Assembly: GCA_030595845.1 (NCBI GenBank)
Contig: JAUVCL010000058.1
Location: forward strand, 1-11,022
DNA: 11,022 nucleotides
Direction: 5' to 3'
Origin: Campylobacterota bacterium
GTDB taxonomy: Bacteria; Campylobacterota; Campylobacteria; Campylobacterales; Sulfurovaceae
In this document: piece by piece, positions 1-6,805 of the stretch
How the letters are laid out: every line of letters begins with the position of its first letter
How positions within the stretch are numbered: the stretch's first letter is position 1
The notes under the pieces: model-generated
What the model saw: the letters and a program-made list of their open reading frames with translations, nothing else
Told to the model about the DNA's origin: nothing
Databases searched by the model: none
Made by a program: the position numbers and the translations under genes

Positions 1-8
1 CTCGGCAT
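1..8 (-). CDS. Start of a further gene of the mla-type operon (partial)
   Basis: Only the first codons are inside the window: ATG at 8-6 on the minus strand, then CCG (Met-Pro), then the edge. The case rests on position and on a strong Shine-Dalgarno: bases 15-20 read GGGAGG on the minus strand, 6 bases from the ATG, and the gap to the mlaD-like stop codon is only 33 bases. In related operons the gene after mlaD often encodes an auxiliary lipoprotein or another envelope factor. Nothing in the visible part allows identification. Confidence 0.5.
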
Positions 9-41
9 TTAGTGCCTCCCTGTACTGAATTTTAATTCTTG

Positions 42-995
42 TCATTCTCCTGGTCCTCTTCTTGATTCTCTTGATTTAAACAGTAATGAACTTGGATTTT
101 GTCCCAACTCCCTAGACATCGTGCTTAATTGATTGGAAAGTACTTGTATATCAACAAGTATCGGTTCAAGCATCTTTTTAAAATTGTAATCCCCTCTGTC
201 TAAACTTTTCTCGAACTTCAGTGTGACACGGTTAAAGTTTTTACTGGTTTCAAAAAGTTTATCTACTGTAGGGATAGTAACACCTTTAATTTCTGCAAAA
301 TCTTTTTGCATCTGCTTAAAATCTACAGTCGCTTGGGTAAATTTTGTATTGATATTATCCATAGAGATTCTAAATTCTCCCAGTGTTGTATCTACTTCTT
401 CAAGAGAAACAAGGGCTTTGTCTTCAACTGTTACAGCCTTCTGTGTTACTTTCTCCGTATTATTCAAAATATTTCCCATAGATTCTATGTGTTTATCTGA
501 AAGTAATTTTTCACTTTGTGCAAGCAAGTTTTCAAGTTTATCACTCAACCCACCAAGGTTACTGGTCAGCTTTGAAAGCAGTGAAGGTTTAGACGGAATC
601 AGAGGTATATACTCTTCTGTGGGTAGCAATGTATTTGCCGTATTGGTCCCACCATTTATCTCTATGGACAAAAGACCTGTCACTCCTAACATTACAGTGG
701 ATGCGATCATATCTTCTTTAATAGGAATCTCTTCTTTTATCTCTAAGAGAATTTCAATGGTTTCTATATTTTCAGGATTGATACGTATCTCTTTGACCCG
801 ACCGATATTTACACCATGTAATTTTACATTGGAGTCTTTTGAAAGACCTGCCACGGAATCTGTCATCTCCAGTTTGTAAGTACTAAACTCTTCATGCAAA
901 CCATATTTGGCAAGCCAAAAACCAAACCATAACACTCCTACAGAAAAAAGTAATACAAAAATACCGACTATCGTATAATTAACTTTGCTATACAT
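42..995 (-). CDS. mlaD: MlaD-like MCE-domain protein of a lipid ABC transporter
   Basis: This 317-residue protein is the predicted periplasmic lipid-binding subunit of an Mla-type transporter that moves phospholipids between inner and outer membranes. One N-terminal membrane anchor (about residues 8-28) is followed by a single MCE domain (about 39-117, with the typical G-V-x-I-G-x-V and G-L-L-x-I-E-I patterns). A long, mostly helical tail with coiled-coil character follows, ending in NPSSLLF (300-306), a terminal pattern common in long MlaD-type proteins. E. coli MlaD is about 183 residues, so this belongs to a longer class whose tail may form or extend a lipid tunnel. The start ATG overlaps the end of the ATPase gene by 8 bases and has AAGGT at 1001-1005 as ribosome-binding site. 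MCE membership is clear; the lipid carried and the direction of transport are not visible. Confidence 0.9.
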   Translation of the reverse strand: MYSKVNYTIVGIFVLLFSVGVLWFGFWLAKYGLHEEFSTYKLEMTDSVAGLSKDSNVKLHGVNIGRVKEIRINPENIETIEILLEIKEEIPIKEDMIASTVMLGVTGLLSIEINGGTNTANTLLPTEEYIPLIPSKPSLLSKLTSNLGGLSDKLENLLAQSEKLLSDKHIESMGNILNNTEKVTQKAVTVEDKALVSLEEVDTTLGEFRISMDNINTKFTQATVDFKQMQKDFAEIKGVTIPTVDKLFETSKNFNRVTLKFEKSLDRGDYNFKKMLEPILVDIQVLSNQLSTMSRELGQNPSSLLFKSRESRRGPGE

Positions 996-1761
996 TGTTT
1001 ACCTTGTCCTTAAAGCGCTCTTTTGTGTACTCATTTTTGAAAAACTCTTCCACAAAAGGATGTTGTGATTGTAACACATTTTCCAAAGTACCTTCTGCTA
1101 CCACATGTTTGTCTGCCAAAACAGCCATCCTGTCTACGATAGAAAAAATACTATCAAGATCATGTGTAATCATCACCACCGTAATCCCCAGTAAGTCTCG
1201 TAACTCTACAATGAGTGCATCAAAATTACGTGCACCTATGGGATCTAATCCTGAAGTAGGTTCATCTAAAAAGAGTAGTTTAGGCTCCATGGCTAAAGCA
1301 CGTGCCAGTGCTGCACGCTTTACCATACCACCAGAAAGTTCAGAAGGATACAGTGCACCTACATACGGTTCCAGTCCAACCAATGCCAACTTGGAACCAA
1401 CCAGTTTGTCTCTCATCATTTTAGAAATATTTGTAAATTCTTTGAGTTGTATTTCTATGTTTTCTGCAATGGTTAAAGAAGAGTAGAGTGCACCAAATTG
1501 GAACAAAATACCCCAGTCACTCCGTAGTGCCTGAGCATCTTTAAAAGAGATGTCACGCAACGAAGTACCTAAAACACTTACCTCTCCCTCCGTTGGTTCC
1601 AAAAGCATGATCATCTCTTTCATAAGTACAGATTTACCCGAACCACTTTCACCTAAAATACCATAGATCTCATTTTCATCAATATGCAGATTAACACCAT
1701 CATGAATGGTTCTTTCTCCAAATCTGGTCACTATCCCTTCTACCTTGATCACTGTATTCAT
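988..1761 (-). CDS. mlaF: Mla-type lipid transporter ATP-binding protein
   Basis: This 257-residue cytoplasmic ABC ATPase should power the MlaE-type permease encoded just upstream. All nucleotide-binding motifs are present: Walker A GESGSGKS (37-44), Q-loop Gln88, signature LSGGM (142-146), Walker B LLFLDEP (162-168), D-loop around 171-174 and switch His200. The methionine in the signature (LSGGM instead of LSGGQ) and the EPTSGLDPIGA stretch are typical of the MlaF/Ttg2A family rather than generic importers. The ATG forms an ATGA overlap with the stop codon of the permease gene (1758-1761), and GGAG at 1770-1773 is the ribosome-binding site, so the subunits are probably translationally coupled. 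Length is normal for the family (about 260-270). Confidence 0.95.
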   Translation of the reverse strand: MNTVIKVEGIVTRFGERTIHDGVNLHIDENEIYGILGESGSGKSVLMKEMIMLLEPTEGEVSVLGTSLRDISFKDAQALRSDWGILFQFGALYSSLTIAENIEIQLKEFTNISKMMRDKLVGSKLALVGLEPYVGALYPSELSGGMVKRAALARALAMEPKLLFLDEPTSGLDPIGARNFDALIVELRDLLGITVVMITHDLDSIFSIVDRMAVLADKHVVAEGTLENVLQSQHPFVEEFFKNEYTKERFKDKVNNV

Positions 1762-2861
1762 AGGTCAAGCTCCGTAAAGATTACAGAGAAAAGTGCATCA
1801 AATGCGATGACAAGGAAAATAGCATTGACCACGGAAGCCGTAGTATGATGCCCTATACTCTCCGTATTATCTGAAACCTGAAACCCTCTAAAACAGCCTA
1901 TAGAAGCGATGATAAAAGCAAATACAGGCCCCTTGATCATCCCCAAAATATAGTGCTTCACTTCCAATACTTCATAGAGTCTGTTGGTAAACTGCACCAT
2001 AGAGATATCTAGTGCCATAGCTGCAGCGACCATCCCACCAAATATTCCCATAAGGTCAGAGAAAAAGATCAGCAAAGGCAAGGCAATCATTAAGGCTATG
2101 ATACGTGGAAGTACCAAAAAAGTATAAGGATCAAATCCCATAGTACGCATCGCCGAAATTTCTTCAGTGATCTTCATAGCACCTATTTCAGCCGTATAGG
2201 CAGATCCACTGCGCCCTGCTATGACAATAGCAGTGATCATAGGAGCCAATTCTCTTGTGATTGAAATGGCAACTGTATCTACAATGAAGATATCTGCTCC
2301 AAATTTTGCTAACTGCACAGAACCCTGGTAAGAGATGACCATACCCACTAAAAAAGAGGTCAGTCCTATAATGACCAGTGCATTGAATCCTGATTGATGT
2401 ATGTGATAAACTGTTTCTTTGAGACGTATCTCTTTGGGGTTGGAAAGCGTATGTATAAATGCATAAGCGAGATGTCCCATAAATGTAATGAATTCTTTAA
2501 TATCTTTATATATCTCAAAGCTGTTTTGACCTATTTTTTCCAGGATGCTTTTCTTTTTAGGGCTTTGAATTTCATGAATATTTTTATGCAGCAGTTCATA
2601 CATCTCTTTTTGGCTATTGTTATAGCCTACTACTTCTACTCTGGTCTCTTCTTGAAAACGTTCCAGATACTCTATAAAAAGTAAGACTCCCGCAGAGTCA
2701 AAATCATGGACAGCAGAGAGGTCCCAAATGATCTTTTTGTCACAAGGCATTTTACGCAGTTCTTTCTCTATTTGAAGTACCGTGTCAAGCATCCATTTTC
2801 CTGTTGCACTAAGCTTAAGATGATCAGGATGACTTTCATACATTAAGAACTGCTGCTTCAT
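1758..2861 (-). CDS. mlaE: Fused STAS (MlaB-like) and MlaE permease of a lipid ABC transporter
   Basis: This 367-residue inner-membrane permease carries its own STAS domain. Residues 1 to about 105 form the STAS part, with the diagnostic D-F-D-S-A-G loop (53-58) that in separate MlaB proteins regulates the transporter. Residues from about 120 to the end are the MlaE/YrbE permease with several membrane helices and the family core GRSGSAYTAE (216-225), followed by the conserved I-G-A-M-K-I-x-E-E-I segment that contacts the ATPase. In E. coli the two parts are separate proteins; the fusion explains why no separate mlaB gene is seen here. I place the start at ATG 2861. The frame stays open to 3056, but that extension runs antisense into the next gene and reads as low-complexity hydrophobic sequence. 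The chosen start lacks a good Shine-Dalgarno; a second Met lies 6 codons inside (2843). Confidence 0.9.
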   Translation of the reverse strand: MKQQFLMYESHPDHLKLSATGKWMLDTVLQIEKELRKMPCDKKIIWDLSAVHDFDSAGVLLFIEYLERFQEETRVEVVGYNNSQKEMYELLHKNIHEIQSPKKKSILEKIGQNSFEIYKDIKEFITFMGHLAYAFIHTLSNPKEIRLKETVYHIHQSGFNALVIIGLTSFLVGMVISYQGSVQLAKFGADIFIVDTVAISITRELAPMITAIVIAGRSGSAYTAEIGAMKITEEISAMRTMGFDPYTFLVLPRIIALMIALPLLIFFSDLMGIFGGMVAAAMALDISMVQFTNRLYEVLEVKHYILGMIKGPVFAFIIASIGCFRGFQVSDNTESIGHHTTASVVNAIFLVIAFDALFSVIFTELDL

Positions 2862-2868
2862 AAGAACT

Positions 2869-2874
2869 ATTATA
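2869..2874 (-). promoter_or_regulatory. Candidate -10 box for the mla-type operon
   Basis: The minus strand reads TATAAT here, ending 7 bases before the permease ATG at 2861. If used, transcription would begin at or next to the start codon, giving a leaderless mRNA, which would fit the absent Shine-Dalgarno. No clear -35 is seen. The box may be fortuitous in AT-rich DNA. Confidence 0.4.
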
Positions 2875-2925
2875 GGTAAGATTAGATTAAGCCAAGGTTC
2901 TATTGCGTAGATTGCATTAAACCCC

Positions 2926-2938
2926 TTTAGATATAATT
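2926..2938 (+). promoter_or_regulatory. Promoter -10 element for the deiminase-family gene
   Basis: TTTAGATATAATT contains TATAAT at 2932-2937, 21 bases before the ATG at 2959. It closely matches the elements before speA (4095-4107) and before the aminotransferase gene (6768-6780), consistent with the Campylobacterota sigma-70 promoter, which relies on an extended -10 with poor -35. A ribosome-binding site AAGGGA follows at 2949-2954. Confidence 0.7.
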
Positions 2939-2958
2939 CCAAAAATATAAGGGAAACA

Positions 2959-4074
2959 ATGAGACGAATAAAACGTAGAATTGGTATGCTACTACTTTTG
3001 GGTGCAGTTGTATGGTCTTGTACCCGTGATCCAAGAGGTGAACTCCTAGTTATCAACCCTTCATACTTACCTCATGAAGGGAATGAACATAAAAAAACAT
3101 GGATCGCTTTTAATGCTGATCCAACTATGTGGGATGCTTCGAAAATAGATAAAGTTAAACAAGATATTATACTTATTGCCACTGCCATCGCACAGTATGA
3201 GCCTGTATCCATTCTGGCTAGAAACGCAGACCACAAGGAACTCCTAACACTCTTTGGAAATTTAAACACACATCATTACCCTATAGAAGTACTTAAATCA
3301 AAGATGGATACTCTATGGATGAGAGATGACGGACCCACCTTTGTGTCTAATGCAGAGGGTCATAAGTCTGGTATAAATTTTAACTTTAAGGGCTTGGTGG
3401 AAGCGCAAGAGGAAGAAGAGCTAAAAGATGCACTAGCTTCAAAAATGGCAGACTTTATCATCACCAAAGCAGGTGCAAAGATCATTCACTCTAACCTCAT
3501 CTTAAATGCTGGCTGTCTTGAAGTAGATGGTTCCGGTACTGCCATAATGACAGAGAGTTGCATCATCAATGATGACTATAACCCCTACTGGAACAAAGAA
3601 GAGATCGAAACAGAGTTAAAGTTACTGCTGGGACTTCAAAAGATCATTTGGCTTAAAGGCATAGAAGAGGAAGAGCTCACAAATGCTCATACAGACTTCT
3701 ATGCACGTTTTGTTAAAGAAGGTGTCATACTTGTACACAGAAATAATGATAAAGGATCTGATGCCTATGAACGCACAAGAGAAAACATCAAAGTCCTGCA
3801 AACAGCGACTGATGCAAAAGGCAAGACACTTGAAGTAGTGATCATCGATGCACCAAACAGCATTGATCATGCTAACGCAAGCTATTTAGGCTACTATCTC
3901 TGCAACCGTGCCCTTATCATGCAGACTTTTGGAGATGATAAAGCTAACTACAGAGCCAAAAAAACCCTGCAACTTTCCTTTCCTGACAGAACCATAGAAC
4001 AAGTTCAAGTTGATGCGCTATCTTCTGCAGGAGGAAATGTACACCGTGCCACACAGCAAGAACCTGCAAACTAA
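2959..4074 (+). CDS. Exported agmatine/peptidylarginine deiminase-family protein lacking the catalytic Cys
   Basis: This 371-residue protein belongs to the agmatine deiminase / Porphyromonas-type peptidylarginine deiminase family, whose active members turn agmatine into N-carbamoylputrescine. Family landmarks run in order: W-M-R-D-D-G-P-T-F-V (120-129), the VDGSGT region (189-194), TESC (198-201), H-T-D (244-246), TFGD and a C-terminal GGNVHRATQQEP (358-369). The last normally reads GGGNIHCITQQEP, and its Cys is the nucleophile; here it is Arg363 (codon CGT, one base from TGT). The usual E-G-G before VDG is N183-A-G. D123, H244 and D246 match the remaining active-site residues. The N-terminus is a signal peptide (RRIKRR, hydrophobic run, Cys21 after V-W-S), suggesting a lipoprotein, whereas agmatine deiminases are cytoplasmic. 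It is probably an inactive or repurposed homologue, so I withhold the symbol aguA. It lies beside speA and diverges from the mla operon. Confidence 0.85.
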   Translation: MRRIKRRIGMLLLLGAVVWSCTRDPRGELLVINPSYLPHEGNEHKKTWIAFNADPTMWDASKIDKVKQDIILIATAIAQYEPVSILARNADHKELLTLFGNLNTHHYPIEVLKSKMDTLWMRDDGPTFVSNAEGHKSGINFNFKGLVEAQEEEELKDALASKMADFIITKAGAKIIHSNLILNAGCLEVDGSGTAIMTESCIINDDYNPYWNKEEIETELKLLLGLQKIIWLKGIEEEELTNAHTDFYARFVKEGVILVHRNNDKGSDAYERTRENIKVLQTATDAKGKTLEVVIIDAPNSIDHANASYLGYYLCNRALIMQTFGDDKANYRAKKTLQLSFPDRTIEQVQVDALSSAGGNVHRATQQEPAN

Positions 4075-4094
4075 TTTCCACAAATGATATTAAT

Positions 4095-4107
4095 TTTTGA
4101 TATAATT
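4095..4107 (+). promoter_or_regulatory. Promoter -10 element for speA-cysE
   Basis: TTTTGATATAATT has TATAAT at 4101-4106 preceded by TG one base upstream, a proper extended -10. It lies in the 59-base gap after the deiminase-family gene and 27 bases before the speA ATG. The speA ribosome-binding site AGGG is at 4124-4127, 6 bases from the ATG. Confidence 0.7.
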
Positions 4108-4133
4108 ATTATTATGAACATATAGGGTTATAA

Positions 4134-6002
4134 ATGAAAGATTTCGGGTTAAACATTTGGGGTGATAAAAACTTTGTCATTCATCATGACACTGTCAACA
4201 TTAATCATGCCTCCAAACCTTCTTTACTGCAAATTACCCAGGATATTCGTGACAAAGGGTATAAAGGTCCGCTTTTACTCCGTTTTCCCCATCTTATAGA
4301 AAAGCAGATCTCTACACTTTTTAACACTTTTGAAAAAGCAAAACAGGAATTTAACTATAGCGGTAGTTTCCAAGCTGTTTTTCCGCTCAAAGTAAACCAG
4401 TTTCCAAACTTCATCACTTCTTTAATGGAAGTCTCTTCTGAATATAATTACGGTTTGGAAGCAGGAAGCAAAGCAGAACTCATCATCGCGATGACAAAAA
4501 CCCCTCTTGGCGCACCCATAACAGTCAATGGGTTTAAAGATAAAGAGATGATATCTCTCTGCTTCATCGCGGCAAAAATGGGACATAACATTACGATCAC
4601 GATAGAAGGACTTGGGGAACTTGAAACGATCATTCAAGTCAATCGTGAATTCAATACTTCCGTAAATAATCCTATCATACCTAAGATCGGTGTACGTATT
4701 CGTCTTCATAGTTCAGGCATTGGAATCTGGGCAAAAAGTGGTGGATACAGCTCCAAATTTGGTCTGACGTCAACCGAACTGCTTGAAGCCTATGAGATGC
4801 TTAAAAAAAACCATCTACTAGAGAAACTTTGGATGATCCATTTTCATATTGGCTCACAGATGGGAGACATTGCACCATTAAAAAAAGCACTGCGTGAAGC
4901 AGGTAACATTTATGCTGAACTCAAAAAACGTGGTGCTGATGCACTCGGAGCTATCAATATAGGTGGTGGGTTAGCGGTTGAGTATAGTCAACACGAAGGT
5001 AAAACTGAACGAAATTATTCACTACAGGAGTTTGCCAATGATGTGGTCTACCTTATGCAGGAGATCGCCAGAAGCAAAGGAGTAGAAGAGCCCGATATCT
5101 TTACAGAGTCTGGACGCTACATTGCCGCATCACACTCTGTACTGGTAGCACCAGTCTTAGAGCTATTTTCTCAAGAATACAACGAAAAAGGCTTACGTCT
5201 TAAAGAAAAAAATCCCCCACTCATTGAAGAATTACATGATCTCTATCGTTCTATCTCACGTAAACACGCACGTGAATACCTGCATGATGCACTAGATCAC
5301 ATGGAGAGTTTACTCACACTCTTTGACTTGGGATATATAGATCTTGAAGACCGTTCCAACACAGAAATACTTGTCAACTTGATTATCAAAAAAGCCATCG
5401 CGTTACTTAAATCTGAGGATACAGATGAACTCAAAAAACTACAAGACCGCATACAAGAAAAGTACCTTGTAAACTTCTCTGCTTTCCAGTCACTTCCAGA
5501 TTTTTGGGGTTTAGCACAGCAATTCCCTGTTATGCCATTGGACAGACTCGACACCAAACCAACCAATCCTGCAAGTATCTGGGATATTACCTGTGACAGC
5601 GACGGGGAGATAGGGTTTAACCGTGAATTACCGCTTTACCTTCATGACATCGACGTGAGTAAGGAAGAATACTTTCTCGCTTTTTTCCTTACCGGTGCGT
5701 ATCAGGAAGTGCTGGGTATGAAACATAACCTCTTTACCCACCCAACAGAAGCGGTCATCAACTTTGATGAAGAAGGCAACTACCATATTGAACATCTTAT
5801 AGAAGCACAAAACCTTATGGATGTACTTGATGACTTGGACTATGACACGAATATTATGGATAAGACACTCAAATATCGTATTGAAGAATCCATACACATT
5901 AATCAAGAGGAAAAAAGAGAACTTTTAGGTAAACTATACCTTTATTTAAGTGAAAACAGTTATCTTAAAACGATACAAGCCAATAATGAAATAATGAAAT
6001 AA
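4134..6002 (+). CDS. speA: Biosynthetic arginine decarboxylase
   Basis: This 622-residue cytoplasmic enzyme is predicted to decarboxylate L-arginine to agmatine with pyridoxal phosphate, the first step of agmatine-dependent putrescine/spermidine synthesis. It is a fold-III (alanine-racemase-like) decarboxylase: PLP lysine K86 in F-P-L-K-V-N-Q, GLEAGSKAEL just after it, H-I-G-S-Q (238-242), the phosphate-binding G-G-G (277-279), E-S-G-R (325-328) and C-D-S-D-G (487-491), which supplies active-site residues across the dimer. Length fits SpeA (about 615-660), and the helical insertion around 370-450 is typical of this family. Its own promoter and ribosome-binding site precede the ATG. cysE follows 22 bases after the stop, so the two are probably co-transcribed; from memory the same gene order occurs in Campylobacter. 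The gene is intact. A decarboxylase for meso-diaminopimelate (LysA) is excluded by length and motifs. Confidence 0.96.
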   Translation: MKDFGLNIWGDKNFVIHHDTVNINHASKPSLLQITQDIRDKGYKGPLLLRFPHLIEKQISTLFNTFEKAKQEFNYSGSFQAVFPLKVNQFPNFITSLMEVSSEYNYGLEAGSKAELIIAMTKTPLGAPITVNGFKDKEMISLCFIAAKMGHNITITIEGLGELETIIQVNREFNTSVNNPIIPKIGVRIRLHSSGIGIWAKSGGYSSKFGLTSTELLEAYEMLKKNHLLEKLWMIHFHIGSQMGDIAPLKKALREAGNIYAELKKRGADALGAINIGGGLAVEYSQHEGKTERNYSLQEFANDVVYLMQEIARSKGVEEPDIFTESGRYIAASHSVLVAPVLELFSQEYNEKGLRLKEKNPPLIEELHDLYRSISRKHAREYLHDALDHMESLLTLFDLGYIDLEDRSNTEILVNLIIKKAIALLKSEDTDELKKLQDRIQEKYLVNFSAFQSLPDFWGLAQQFPVMPLDRLDTKPTNPASIWDITCDSDGEIGFNRELPLYLHDIDVSKEEYFLAFFLTGAYQEVLGMKHNLFTHPTEAVINFDEEGNYHIEHLIEAQNLMDVLDDLDYDTNIMDKTLKYRIEESIHINQEEKRELLGKLYLYLSENSYLKTIQANNEIMK

Positions 6003-6005
6003 TGG
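5982..6005 (+). repeat. Short tandem repeat across the speA stop codon
   Basis: Three head-to-tail copies of the 8-base unit AATAATGA lie here, the third ending in G instead of A. The array covers the last codons and the stop of speA and reaches into the spacer before cysE. It is too short to be called a contingency locus. Confidence 0.6.
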
Positions 6006-6025
6006 AAAACAAGGATGATAAATAG
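6002..6025 (+). other. Possible 7-codon coupling ORF between speA and cysE
   Basis: ATG at 6002 shares its A with the speA stop (TAATG), encodes MENKDDK, and its TAG stop at 6023-6025 shares its G with the GTG start of cysE (TAGTG). It could pass terminating ribosomes from speA to cysE. There is no Shine-Dalgarno of its own and the arrangement may be chance. Confidence 0.2.
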
Positions 6026-6726
6026 TGAACGTATTTAGTCTCATTAAAGAAGATTTTACCAATGTTAAAAGAAATGACCCTGCCCTGCATTCAAGTTTTG
6101 AACTTTTTTTTAACTACCCTGGTCTATGGGCACTTTTTTTCCACCGTTTTGCTCATTCATTGCATAAGAGAGGTTTACGGTTCATCCCCAGGTTTATTTC
6201 AGCCTTTGGCATGTTTTTCACAATGATCGACATACACCCTGCTGCCACGATCGGACGTAGAGTATTTATAGATCATGGCGTGGGTGTGGTTATAGGTGAG
6301 ACGACTGTCATCGGTAATGATGTTATCATCTACCAGCAAGTGACGCTTGGTGGTGTCAGTACCTCTAAAGGAAAACGTCACCCTACCATAGGAGATAACG
6401 TAGTCATAGGTGCCGGTGCAAAAGTACTGGGAAATATCTTCATAGGAGATGGTGCCAAAATAGGTGCCAATTCTGTTGTCGTTAAAAATGTTCCATTTAA
6501 TGCTACAGCCATAGGCATACCTGCACGTGTACTACAGTGTGAAAAAGAGAGCTCACACCTTGACCATGCCATCATGCCAGATGTCAATAAAGAGATTTTT
6601 GAGTACCTGATAAAACGTATTGAAGTACTGGAAGCCGCTCTACCAAAAGGCAAACAAGATGCCATCAAGAAAAAAGACCATGACTTAGATGAAGAGTATG
6701 ATAATTTTATTCACAGTATGGATTAA
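6025..6726 (+). CDS. cysE: Serine O-acetyltransferase
   Basis: This 233-residue cytoplasmic enzyme should transfer acetyl from acetyl-CoA to L-serine, giving O-acetylserine for cysteine synthesis. An N-terminal helical part (about 1-65) is followed by the left-handed beta-helix of hexapeptide repeats. D69 (in DIHPAA) and H84 (in DHGVGVVIGET) keep the exact 15-residue spacing of the catalytic Asp and His of E. coli CysE, and KRHPTIGDNVVIGAGA gives the acetyl-CoA-binding turns. It is the short CysE type (E. coli is 273 residues); the charged C-terminal tail (about 205-233) differs from the E. coli inhibitory tail, so feedback by cysteine cannot be judged. Translation starts at GTG 6025, with AAGGA at 6011-6015 as ribosome-binding site; no in-frame ATG suits better. 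It follows speA by 22 bases, and its start overlaps the stop of a possible mini-ORF. Confidence 0.95.
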   Translation: MNVFSLIKEDFTNVKRNDPALHSSFELFFNYPGLWALFFHRFAHSLHKRGLRFIPRFISAFGMFFTMIDIHPAATIGRRVFIDHGVGVVIGETTVIGNDVIIYQQVTLGGVSTSKGKRHPTIGDNVVIGAGAKVLGNIFIGDGAKIGANSVVVKNVPFNATAIGIPARVLQCEKESSHLDHAIMPDVNKEIFEYLIKRIEVLEAALPKGKQDAIKKKDHDLDEEYDNFIHSMD

Positions 6727-6767
6727 AAAGTACTCCACTAACATCAAATAGGCAATTATAAATCTCT

Positions 6768-6780
6768 TTTAGCTATAATT
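6768..6780 (+). promoter_or_regulatory. Promoter -10 element for the aminotransferase gene
   Basis: TTTAGCTATAATT, with TATAAT at 6774-6779, lies in the 79-base gap after cysE and differs at one base from the element at 2926-2938. AAAGGG at 6795-6800 is the ribosome-binding site for the ATG at 6806. The element indicates that this gene starts a new transcription unit. Confidence 0.75.
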
Positions 6781-6805
6781 AGTTATTAAAATTTAAAGGG
6801 TTTTC

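Noticed and set aside
223..879. A 218-codon plus-strand ORF opposite the mlaD-like gene
   Set aside because: The minus-strand frame has a clear MCE domain, ribosome-binding site and operon overlaps; the plus-strand product resembles no family and is a shadow.
995..1486. A 163-codon plus-strand ORF opposite mlaF
   Set aside because: It is antisense to a fully conserved ABC ATPase; its Ser-rich composition is that of a reverse-complement shadow.
2900..2917. A minus-strand 5-codon ORF (MQSTQ) with AAAGGGG 4 bases upstream, ahead of the mla operon
   Set aside because: It would make a leader-peptide candidate, but no attenuator hairpin is evident and it lies in the opposing promoter region; chance is the better explanation.
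2862..3056. A 65-codon N-terminal extension of the MlaE-like permease
   Set aside because: It lies antisense to the signal-peptide region of the deiminase-family gene and over that gene's promoter, has no good start signal, and the STAS domain begins properly at 2861.
2959..4074. Calling the gene aguA (functional agmatine deiminase) from its neighbour speA
   Set aside because: The catalytic Cys and the active-site Glu are missing and an export signal is present, so the functional name is not supported.
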